NCBI GenBank assembly: GCA_004553405.1
Contig: SFLO01000053.1
Location: 1-5,942 of the forward strand
Direction of reading: 5' to 3'
Length of the DNA stretch: 5,942 nucleotides
Origin: Coriobacteriaceae bacterium
GTDB lineage: Bacteria > Actinomycetota > Coriobacteriia > Coriobacteriales > QAMH01
The position numbers and the translations under genes were made by a program. The notes beneath the pieces are model-generated. The model searched no databases. It was not told the DNA's origin and saw only the letters and a list, made by a program, of their open reading frames with translations. Below, one piece after another: positions 1-5,428 of the stretch; the first letter of the stretch is position 1, and every line of letters starts with the position of its first letter.

Positions 1-10
1 AGGCATGCGC

Positions 11-16
11 TAGAAT
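11..16 (+). promoter_or_regulatory. possible -10 box (TAGAAT) upstream of the DUF554 gene
   Basis: TAGAAT differs from the sigma-70-type -10 consensus at one base and stands out in otherwise G+C-rich sequence. A -35 box 17 bases upstream would lie outside the window, so the promoter cannot be completed. Transcription from here would give a leader of about 70 bases before the ATG at 95. That leader contains two adjacent CTGCAG hexamers (24-35) and a perfect 12-base palindrome (55-66). Nothing else is recognisable in 1-94. Confidence 0.3.
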
Positions 17-94
17 AGGCGGCCTGCAGCTGCAGCGCCGCTCGCTCGGTGCGCCCGCTGCAGCGGCATGCAGAGAAAGGCAGCAGCGCACCCC

Positions 95-778
95 ATGATC
101 GGAACCATCGTCAACACCGCCTGCATCCTGGTGGGCAGCCTCGCCGGCGGCCTGCTCAAGAAGCTCATGAGCGAGCGCCTGAGCGAGGCGCTCTTCAGCG
201 CCATGGGCCTGGCAGCCTTCCTCTTGGGCGTCAACGCCGTCGTCCAGAACATGCCCAACAGCAGCTACCCCGTGCTCTTCATCGCCAGCCTGGCCCTAGG
301 CGGTGCTGTGGGCTCTGCGCTCAGGCTCTCAGACCGCATGGAGCGCCTCACCAGCCGCAAGGGCGACGGCAGGCTCGGCGAGGGCCTGGTCACCGGCTGC
401 CTGCTCTTCTGCATCGGCACGCTGTCCATCCTGGGCCCCGTGCAAAGCGCGCTCTACGGAGACGAGACCTTCCTGTTCACCAACGCCATGCTCGACCTGG
501 TGACAAGCGCCGTGCTGGCGTCCACCTACGGCGTTGGCATGGCCCTGGCTGCCGGCGTGCTCTTTGCCTGGCAGGGCGCCATCTACGCGCTCACCCTGCT
601 GCTGGGCGACTTCATCAGCGCCACCATGATGACGGAGCTCTCCATCGTGGGCGGCGCGCTCATCGTGATGTCCGGCCTGAGCATCCTCAAGGTCAAGGAC
701 TTCAAGACCCTCGACTTCCTGCCCGCGCTGGCCGTGCCCATCGCCTGGTGCCTGCTGGCCCCGCTGCTGGGGATCTAA
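95..778 (+). CDS. DUF554 family polytopic membrane protein (YqgA/YdfK-like)
   Basis: This 227-residue integral membrane protein is of unknown biochemical function. The start MIGTIVNTACILVGSLAGG is characteristic of DUF554, as are the small-residue-rich helices and the overall length of about 225-235 residues. Hydrophobic segments lie near residues 3-22, 34-50, 58-77, 98-118, 131-157, 158-172, 182-198 and 207-224. That suggests seven or eight membrane spans and no cleavable signal peptide. A charged cytoplasmic-type loop (residues 79-97, rich in R, K, D and E) separates the third and fourth spans. I chose ATG 95 because DUF554 proteins begin at this MIGT-like motif; an in-frame ATG at 68 would add nine polar residues and has no ribosome site in front. 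The nearest purine run before 95 is AGAAAGG (74-80), rather far upstream. The gene appears monocistronic, followed by a hairpin and a new promoter. Family assignment is confident; role (often guessed to be transport) is unknown. Confidence 0.85.
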   Translation: MIGTIVNTACILVGSLAGGLLKKLMSERLSEALFSAMGLAAFLLGVNAVVQNMPNSSYPVLFIASLALGGAVGSALRLSDRMERLTSRKGDGRLGEGLVTGCLLFCIGTLSILGPVQSALYGDETFLFTNAMLDLVTSAVLASTYGVGMALAAGVLFAWQGAIYALTLLLGDFISATMMTELSIVGGALIVMSGLSILKVKDFKTLDFLPALAVPIAWCLLAPLLGI

Positions 779-795
779 ATCTAGCATCTGGGGCT

Positions 796-821
796 GGGGC
801 TGAGCTCCCAAGCTGAGCCCC
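796..821 (+). terminator. hairpin after the DUF554 gene, likely terminator
   Basis: GGGGCT-G-AGCT (796-806) pairs with AGCT-G-AGCCCC (811-821). This gives ten base pairs interrupted by one G-G mismatch, closed by a CCCA tetraloop. It starts 17 bases after the TAA of the DUF554 gene. The following bases (GCGCCTTGTT) are only moderately T-rich, so intrinsic termination may be partial. The 3' arm runs directly into the candidate -35 region of the pilB promoter, so the two signals are stacked. Confidence 0.55.
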
Positions 822-824
822 GCG

Positions 825-853
825 CCTTGTTCCCCCTGCTCAGCGGGTATACT
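825..853 (+). promoter_or_regulatory. probable promoter of the pilB-pilT-pilC operon
   Basis: TATACT at 848-853 matches the -10 consensus at five of six positions and is the best -10 box in the window. Seventeen bases upstream lies CCTTGT (825-830), a weak -35; the TTG core starts at 827. Transcription would begin near 860 and give a leader of about 45 bases. The ribosome site AGGGGA (894-899) precedes ATG 905 by five bases. A short inverted repeat, AGCTG/CAGCT (858-862 and 872-876), falls at the predicted start of the transcript. No specific operator is recognised. Confidence 0.5.
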
Positions 854-904
854 GGAAAGCTGGCACATACGCAGCTGTAACGTACACCAAGCAAGGGGAA
901 GCCC

Positions 905-2614
905 ATGGCATACAAGCGACTGGGAGACATGCTCATCGAGGCCGGCTACATCACGCAGGCCCAGCTCGAAGACGCGCTCAAGGTGCAGAAGGCATCGGGC
1001 AAGCGCTTGGGCGAGACCCTCATCGACGTCGGGCTCATCGCAGAGAGGGACATCATCGACGTCCTCTGCCTGCAGCTGGGCATCGACTTCATCGACCTTT
1101 CGCACACCACTTTGCCGGTGGAGCTCACCGCCATCATCCCCAAGGCCCTGGCCAGGCGCTACACTATGGTCCCCGTGCGCGCCACGCCCGACGAGGTCGT
1201 TATCGCCATGGCAGACCCGATGAACCTCATCGCCCAGGAAGAGGCCCGCGCCGCCGCGCGCCGCCGCATCACCCCGGCCATCTCCACGCGCACCGCCATC
1301 GACCGCGCCATCATGCAGCTCTACGGCAACGAGGGCGCCGCCCGCGCCATCGAGGACATGCGATCGGAGGCCAGCGCCAACGCCGCCGAGCAGATCGTGG
1401 GATCTGACAGCCGCTTCACCTCGACCTCGCTCGACTCAGACGACGACAGCCAGTCCGCGCCCACCATCCGCCTGGTCAACTCCATCATCGAGCGCGCCGC
1501 CGTCGAGCGCGCGTCCGACCTCCACCTCGAGCCGCGCGAGGGCGACCTCCAGGTGCGCATGCGCATCGACGGCCTCATGCGCAACGTGCTCACCGTGCCG
1601 CGCGACCTCCAGGCCAGCGTCATCTCGCGCCTCAAGATCATGGGCGGCATGAACATCGCGGAGCGCCGCGTGCCCCAGGACGGCCGCGCCAACGTCCGCA
1701 TCAAGAACCGCGACATCGACCTGCGCCTGTCGACCCTGCCCACGATCCACGGCGAGTCCGTGGTCGTCCGCCTGCTCGACAAGTCGGCCACCCTCCAAAG
1801 CGCCCAGGCCTTGGGACTTACCGGCGACAACTTCGAGAAGTACCAAAAGCTCCTGCGCTCCAACAACGGCGTGGTGCTCATCGCCGGCCCCACCGGATCG
1901 GGCAAGTCGTCCACCATGTACTCGATGATCCGCTCCCTCAACACCGAGCAGGTCAAGCTCATCACCCTCGAGGATCCCGTCGAGTACAACACAGACGGCG
2001 TCAACCAGGTACAGATCGACGAGAAGACGGGCCTAACCTTTGCCAGCGGCCTGCGCTCGATCCTGCGCCAGGACCCCGACATCGTCGCCGTGGGAGAGAT
2101 CCGCGACGGCGAGACGGCCGAGATCGCCATGCGCGCCGCCATCACGGGCCACCTGGTGCTCTCCACCATCCACACCTACGACTCCGTCTCGTCGGTTTCG
2201 CGCCTGGCAGACATCGGCGTGGAGCCCTACCTCATCTCTGCGGGCCTGCGCGGCGTGATCAGCCAGCGCCTGGTGCGCAAGATCTGCTCGCACTGCCGCG
2301 AGGAGTACGAGCCCACCCCCGAGGAGCTCGCCCTGGTGGGCCTCACCCCCCATGACGGCCAGCACTACTACCGCGGCAAGGGCTGCCCCATGTGCTTCCA
2401 CACCGGCTACCGCGGCCGCACCGCCGTCTTCGAGGTGCTCGTGATCACATCCAAGCTGCGCCAGGCCATCTCCGCGGGTGCCACCCAGGGCGAGCTTGCC
2501 CAGCTGGCGCTCGAGGAAGGCTTCAAGACCATGCGCGAGGACTGCCTCGCCCTGGTGCACCAGGGCATCACCACCATCGAGGAAGCGGCCCGTACCATCA
2601 ACACCATGGAGTAG
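905..2614 (+). CDS. pilB: type IV pilus extension ATPase PilB (GspE/PulE superfamily) with N-terminal MshEN domain
   Basis: This 569-residue cytoplasmic hexameric ATPase powers pilin polymerisation at the PilC platform. The N-terminal MshEN (T2SSE_N) domain carries two 24-residue motifs, R5-Q28 and R34-Q57, separated by five residues. A Ser/Asp-rich linker (about 140-185) leads to the N2 domain with ASDLHLEP (203-210). The catalytic domain follows: Walker A GPTGSGKS (328-335, K334), Asp box ITLEDPVEY (353-361), Walker B DIVAVGE (392-398) and His box TGHLVLSTIH (414-423). A tetracysteine zinc site (C461, C464, C494, C497) is typical of PilB/GspE and absent from PilT. All catalytic residues are present. 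The ATG follows AGGGGA by five bases. pilT begins 12 bases downstream, so the two are co-transcribed. A type II secretion GspE is the alternative, but adjacent pilT favours a pilus. MshEN binding of c-di-GMP is established in this family; binding here is inferred. Confidence 0.95.
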   Translation: MAYKRLGDMLIEAGYITQAQLEDALKVQKASGKRLGETLIDVGLIAERDIIDVLCLQLGIDFIDLSHTTLPVELTAIIPKALARRYTMVPVRATPDEVVIAMADPMNLIAQEEARAAARRRITPAISTRTAIDRAIMQLYGNEGAARAIEDMRSEASANAAEQIVGSDSRFTSTSLDSDDDSQSAPTIRLVNSIIERAAVERASDLHLEPREGDLQVRMRIDGLMRNVLTVPRDLQASVISRLKIMGGMNIAERRVPQDGRANVRIKNRDIDLRLSTLPTIHGESVVVRLLDKSATLQSAQALGLTGDNFEKYQKLLRSNNGVVLIAGPTGSGKSSTMYSMIRSLNTEQVKLITLEDPVEYNTDGVNQVQIDEKTGLTFASGLRSILRQDPDIVAVGEIRDGETAEIAMRAAITGHLVLSTIHTYDSVSSVSRLADIGVEPYLISAGLRGVISQRLVRKICSHCREEYEPTPEELALVGLTPHDGQHYYRGKGCPMCFHTGYRGRTAVFEVLVITSKLRQAISAGATQGELAQLALEEGFKTMREDCLALVHQGITTIEEAARTINTME

Positions 2615-2626
2615 GGGAGGACAGCC

Positions 2627-3685
2627 ATGGCATTCACCCTCGAGCAGCTCGTCGACTACGCCAGCGTCGCCGGCGCGTCGGACGTGCACCTGGCCTGCGG
2701 CCTGCCGCCCAAGCTGCGCATCGACGGCTCGCTGAAGAGCGCGGAGAACTGCCCCGCCCTCACCTTCGAGGACTGCGAGGCCTACGCGCGCCAGATCTGC
2801 GGAGAGGCCTTCGAGCAGATGGGCAGCTGCGGTGAGCTGGACCTCTCGTTCAGCATGAACGGCCTGCGCATCCGCGGCAACATCTTCCGCCAGCAGGGCA
2901 GGGCGAGCATCGCGCTGCGCCTGCTTGCCACGCACATCCCCGACCTCGACTCGCTGGGCGTGCCCAAGGCCGTGCTGGAGTTCCCCAACGTGCAGCGCGG
3001 CATCATCTTGGTGACGGGCGAGACCGGATCGGGCAAGTCGACCACCATGGCCGCCCTGCTCGACCGCATCAACCACACCAGGGCAGACCACATCATCACG
3101 CTCGAGGACCCCATCGAGTACCTGCACACGCCTGACCGCTGCCTCATCAACCAGCGCGAGATCGGCACGGACACCCGCAGCTACGCAGACGCCCTGCGCG
3201 CGGTGCTGCGCGAGGACCCCGACGTCATCCTCATCGGTGAGATGCGCGACCTCGACACCATCGAGACCGCGCTCACTGCTGCAGAGACCGGCCACATGGT
3301 GCTGGGCACCCTGCACACCAAGTCCGCGGCAGACGCCATCGACCGCATGGTCGACGTCTTCCCCAGCGAGCGCCAGCGCCAGATCCGCATGCAGGTCTCC
3401 ACCTGCCTGCACGCCGTGCTCGCCCAGCAGCTGGTGCGCCGCACCGGCGGCGGCCGCGTGCTGGCGGCAGAGCTCATGGTGGTCACGCCGGCCATCCGCA
3501 ACCTCATCCGCGAGGCCAAGACGCCCCAGATCGCCAACGCCCTGGCAACCGGCGCCAGCGTGGGCAGCGTCACCATGGACAACTCCCTGCTCGAGCTCTA
3601 CCGCAGCCATGTCATCGACGCAGACACCGCCGTCGAGGCGGCCATCGACCAAGAGTACGTGAGGAACAACACCTCCCGCTGGTAG
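2627..3685 (+). CDS. pilT: type IV pilus retraction ATPase PilT
   Basis: This 352-residue cytoplasmic hexameric ATPase depolymerises the pilus and drives retraction, twitching and DNA or surface pulling. The length is normal for PilT. Visible in order are the PAS-like N-terminal domain with GASDVHL (16-22), Walker A GETGSGKS (131-138, K137), Asp box ITLEDPIEY (157-165), Walker B DVILIGE (199-205) and His box TGHMVLGTLHT (221-231). The PilT-specific AIRNLIRE motif (289-296), needed for retraction in studied homologues, is intact. It lacks both the MshEN domain and the tetracysteine site, which separates it from PilB. The family's usual HTNSA reads HTKSA here, a mild substitution. The start is set by GGGGAGG (2614-2620), six bases before ATG; the first G is the last base of the pilB stop codon, so translation is probably coupled. 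With pilB and pilC it forms one operon. Confidence 0.95.
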   Translation: MAFTLEQLVDYASVAGASDVHLACGLPPKLRIDGSLKSAENCPALTFEDCEAYARQICGEAFEQMGSCGELDLSFSMNGLRIRGNIFRQQGRASIALRLLATHIPDLDSLGVPKAVLEFPNVQRGIILVTGETGSGKSTTMAALLDRINHTRADHIITLEDPIEYLHTPDRCLINQREIGTDTRSYADALRAVLREDPDVILIGEMRDLDTIETALTAAETGHMVLGTLHTKSAADAIDRMVDVFPSERQRQIRMQVSTCLHAVLAQQLVRRTGGGRVLAAELMVVTPAIRNLIREAKTPQIANALATGASVGSVTMDNSLLELYRSHVIDADTAVEAAIDQEYVRNNTSRW

Positions 3686-3693
3686 GGGGTGAG

Positions 3694-3713
3694 GCCGGCG
3701 GCCCCGCGCCGGC
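3694..3713 (+). other. intercistronic GC hairpin between pilT and pilC
   Basis: GCCGGCG (3694-3700) and CGCCGGC (3707-3713) form a perfect seven-base-pair, all G-C stem with a six-base loop (GCCCCG). It starts eight bases after the pilT stop and ends seven bases before the AAAGG ribosome site of pilC (3721-3725). There is no T-tract, so it is not a standard intrinsic terminator. It may protect the upstream mRNA, cause pausing, or lower pilC translation relative to the ATPases. The function is inferred. Confidence 0.5.
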
Positions 3714-3733
3714 GCAAGTGAAAGGCCCGCAGC

Positions 3734-4945
3734 ATGCCTGTTTTCAAATACGAGGGTACGTCTCCTTCCGGCCAGCCGGTCAACGGCGTCGTCGAGGCCT
3801 TCGACGAGTTCGAGGCCCTCGAGAAGGCGCGCCAGCAGTGCCGCACCGTCGACTCCATCACCCAGGTGCGCCAGATGCCCAGCTTCCTCAAGGCAGAGCT
3901 GGGCAAGGGGGCCTTCAAGCCCAAGGAGATCGCCATCATGTGCTCGCAGTTCTCCGTGGTGATCAGCGCGGGCATGAGCAGCGCCAAGTGCGTGCGCCTG
4001 GTGGCCGAGCAGACGGCCAACAAGAACCTTGCCGCCGTGCTGCGCGAGGTGGCCGCAGACGTCGAGGGCGGCCACAGCCTGGCAGAGAGCTTCACGAGCA
4101 AGGGCGGCGAGAAGCTCCCCCTGGTGTTCTACGAGACCATCCGCGCCGGCGAGCAGGCTGGCACCCTCGAGCAGAGCTTCGAGGCGCTGCACACCTACTT
4201 CGACAAGCGCAACAAGACCAAGGCCAAGCTGGCCCAGGCGCTCACCTACCCGCTCTTCGTGATCGTCTTGGCCGTGGTGGTCGTGGCCGTGATGATGGTG
4301 GCCGTCATCCCCACCTTCAAGGGCATACTCGAGGGCTACGGGGCGGACATGCCGCTCATGACCCAGGTCCTCATCAACGTGAGCGACTTCTTCTCGGCCT
4401 ACTGGATGTTCATGCTGGTGGCCGTCGTCGTCGCGTTCATCGCCTTCCGCTTCTGGCTCAAGCGCGAGGAAGGCCGCCTCAAGTGGGAGAAGCTCAAGCT
4501 CAAGATGCCCGTGGTGGGCGCCATCTGGCGCATGAGCAACGCCGCCCAGTACGCCAACACCATGTCGACCCTGCTGGGCAGCGGCCTGCACATGACCAAG
4601 GCCGTCGAGGTCACCGCCCGCGTGCTGGACAACTACTACCTGGGCAAGGAGGTGGGCAAGATGACCATGAAGCTCCAGGAGGGCCGCAGCCTGGGCGAGT
4701 GCATGGCCCAGGTGCCCTTCCTGCCCCAGGCCCTCACCGAGATGGCCACCGTGGGCGAGGCGACCGGCTCCATCGAAGACACCCTCGCCACCATGGGGCA
4801 GTTCTATGACGAAGAGACCGACCGCGCCAGCCAGCGCGCGCTCTCCAAGCTCGAGCCCGCCATCCTGGTCTTCATCGCCGCCTTCGCTGGTTACGTGGTC
4901 ATCGCGCTCTACCTGGCGATGTTCTCCATCTATTCCGGCATGTAG
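3734..4945 (+). CDS. pilC: type IV pilus inner-membrane platform protein PilC (GspF family)
   Basis: This 403-residue membrane protein couples the PilB and PilT motors to pilin subunits during extension and retraction. The N-terminus (VFKYEGTSPSGQPVNGVVEA) is the family's usual opening. Two T2SSF repeats follow. The first (about 64-190) carries GEQAGTLE (139-146), and the second (about 267-395) carries GEATGSIED (341-349). Three transmembrane helices fit the standard topology: about 174-192 ending in a conserved IPTF, 219-239, and 374-400 at the C-terminus. Length is typical and no domain is broken. AAAGG (3721-3725) lies eight bases before ATG. The 48-base gap from pilT contains a GC hairpin but no promoter-like sequence, so it probably belongs to the pilB operon as last gene. 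GspF of a type II secretion system is the alternative, made unlikely by the adjacent pilT. Confidence 0.93.
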   Translation: MPVFKYEGTSPSGQPVNGVVEAFDEFEALEKARQQCRTVDSITQVRQMPSFLKAELGKGAFKPKEIAIMCSQFSVVISAGMSSAKCVRLVAEQTANKNLAAVLREVAADVEGGHSLAESFTSKGGEKLPLVFYETIRAGEQAGTLEQSFEALHTYFDKRNKTKAKLAQALTYPLFVIVLAVVVVAVMMVAVIPTFKGILEGYGADMPLMTQVLINVSDFFSAYWMFMLVAVVVAFIAFRFWLKREEGRLKWEKLKLKMPVVGAIWRMSNAAQYANTMSTLLGSGLHMTKAVEVTARVLDNYYLGKEVGKMTMKLQEGRSLGECMAQVPFLPQALTEMATVGEATGSIEDTLATMGQFYDEETDRASQRALSKLEPAILVFIAAFAGYVVIALYLAMFSIYSGM

Positions 4946-4949
4946 GGCC

Positions 4950-4965
4950 GCGCCCGGGCGGGTGC
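4950..4965 (+). terminator. weak terminator-like hairpin after pilC
   Basis: GCGCCC (4950-4955) pairs with GGGTGC (4960-4965), including one G-U pair, around a GGGC loop. It begins four bases after the pilC stop and is followed by TTCT only, so the tail is poor. An alternative pairing uses GGCCG (4946-4950) with CGGCC (4977-4981). Position at the end of the pilus operon supports a transcript-end role, but Rho-dependent or partial termination is equally possible. Confidence 0.35.
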
Positions 4966-4991
4966 TTCTGGAAAGACGGCCAAAAACGTAA

Positions 4992-5020
4992 TCTTCTGCG
5001 TCACAGGGGCGTTGTAGGAT
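4992..5020 (+). promoter_or_regulatory. weak candidate promoter for the regulator-dnaE unit
   Basis: TAGGAT (5015-5020) resembles a -10 box with two mismatches and is preceded directly by TTG. The bases 17 upstream (TCTTCT, 4992-4997) barely resemble a -35. This is nevertheless the most AT-rich part of the 150-base gap, since CAAAAACGTAATCTTCTG starts at 4981. Transcription from here would give a leader of about 70 bases that contains two hairpins. The DNA-binding gene downstream could act on this region, but no TrpR-type operator is recognisable. Confidence 0.3.
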
Positions 5021-5033
5021 AGACCCTGCTCTA

Positions 5034-5052
5034 GCGCGCTGCAGCGGCGCGC
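5034..5052 (+). other. leader hairpin 1 upstream of the YerC-like gene
   Basis: GCGCGC (5034-5039) pairs with GCGCGC (5047-5052) around a seven-base loop, TGCAGCG. A competing DNA palindrome, GCTGCAGC, lies in the middle (5038-5045). In this G+C-rich sequence such pairings arise easily, so it matters mainly because it falls within the predicted leader, between the candidate -10 box and the ribosome site. Confidence 0.35.
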
Positions 5053-5065
5053 CTGGTTGACGAGA

Positions 5066-5080
5066 GAGCCCGCGCGGCTC
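5066..5080 (+). other. leader hairpin 2 abutting the ribosome site of the YerC-like gene
   Basis: GAGCC (5066-5070) pairs with GGCTC (5076-5080) around a five-base CGCGC loop. The next base begins the Shine-Dalgarno sequence GAGGAG (5081-5086). A stem touching the ribosome site could slow or modulate initiation. No regulatory partner or ligand is known; the role is inferred from position alone. Confidence 0.35.
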
Positions 5081-5086
5081 GAGGAG
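5081..5086 (+). promoter_or_regulatory. ribosome-binding site selecting ATG 5096
   Basis: GAGGAG lies nine bases before ATG 5096 but only three bases before the in-frame GTG at 5090. The spacing favours the ATG, which removes two residues (M-P) from the longer reading. Confidence 0.6.
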
Positions 5087-5095
5087 TGAGTGCCC

Positions 5096-5425
5096 ATGCA
5101 ACAGGACAAGATCAGGACGCCAGAGGTCGAGGCCATGCTGGCCACCTTCGCCGCGCTCGACAACCCGGATGAGATATTCGCCCTGCTCATGGACCTGTGC
5201 ACCATCCGAGAGATAACGGAGATGTCCCAGCGCCTGGAAGTGGCCTGCCTGCTGGCAGAGAAGGTCCCCTACACAGAGATACAGCGCCGCACGGGTGTCT
5301 CCACCACCACCATCAGCCGCGTGTCCAAGTGCCTCAACTACGGCGCTGGCGGCTATGCCCGGGCCGTCGAGCTGGGCCTGGCCGGCAAGAGCGGCTGCGG
5401 CACCCCCGCAAAGGAAGGAGAGTAA
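5096..5425 (+). CDS. YerC/YecD family TrpR-like transcriptional regulator
   Basis: This small, 109-residue DNA-binding protein belongs to the TrpR-related YerC/YecD family. The core matches the family closely: LLMDLCTIREITEMSQRLEV (30-49), then a helix-turn-helix at about 59-82 containing YTEIQRRTGVSTTTISRV and the hallmark CLNYG (79-83) followed by GGY. The recognition helix is complete. The C-terminal tail after about residue 90 (Gly, Ser, Lys, Glu) is poorly conserved and probably disordered. Tryptophan is not assumed to be the ligand: members of this family are not established Trp repressors, and their targets are largely unknown. Only three bases separate the stop from the dnaE start, and the dnaE ribosome site lies inside the last codons, so the two genes are almost surely translated from one message. 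Autoregulation of the leader at 5015-5095 is plausible but unproven. Confidence 0.88.
   Translation: MQQDKIRTPEVEAMLATFAALDNPDEIFALLMDLCTIREITEMSQRLEVACLLAEKVPYTEIQRRTGVSTTTISRVSKCLNYGAGGYARAVELGLAGKSGCGTPAKEGE
5411..5420 (+). promoter_or_regulatory. strong ribosome-binding site selecting the TTG start of dnaE
   Basis: AAGGAAGGAG is a near-ideal double Shine-Dalgarno sequence inside the final codons of the YerC-like gene, eight bases before TTG 5429. It supports a non-ATG start for dnaE. The in-frame stop TAA (5423-5425) rules out any start further upstream. Confidence 0.75.
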
Positions 5426-5428
5426 GCC

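Noticed and set aside
24..35. Two adjacent CTGCAG hexamers as a possible repeat array
   Set aside because: Only two copies with no flanking unit; consistent with chance in G+C-rich sequence.
68..94. Earlier ATG start for the DUF554 gene
   Set aside because: It adds nine polar residues not typical of the family and has no ribosome site in front.
49..816. Overlapping + strand open frame covering the DUF554 gene
   Set aside because: The translation is Arg/Pro/His-rich without hydrophobic segments, typical of a shifted frame in high-G+C DNA. The DUF554 frame has clear family similarity.
861..876. Sigma-54-like -24/-12 promoter (TGGCAC, with GG and GC ten bases apart) before pilB
   Set aside because: The -12 half is poor (CAGCT instead of TTGCT), and sigma-54 is not expected in the suspected actinobacterial host. 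The TATACT box just upstream explains transcription better.
3718..4809. Overlapping + strand open frame across pilC
   Set aside because: Low-complexity Gly/Arg/His-rich translation in the wrong frame; the PilC frame has all family motifs.
4977..4986. Minus-strand terminator (GGCCG stem with T-run on the reverse strand)
   Set aside because: No minus-strand gene ends nearby and the stem is only five base pairs over a long loop.
5090..5095. GTG start for the YerC-like gene
   Set aside because: Only three bases from the GAGGAG ribosome site; ATG 5096 has normal nine-base spacing.
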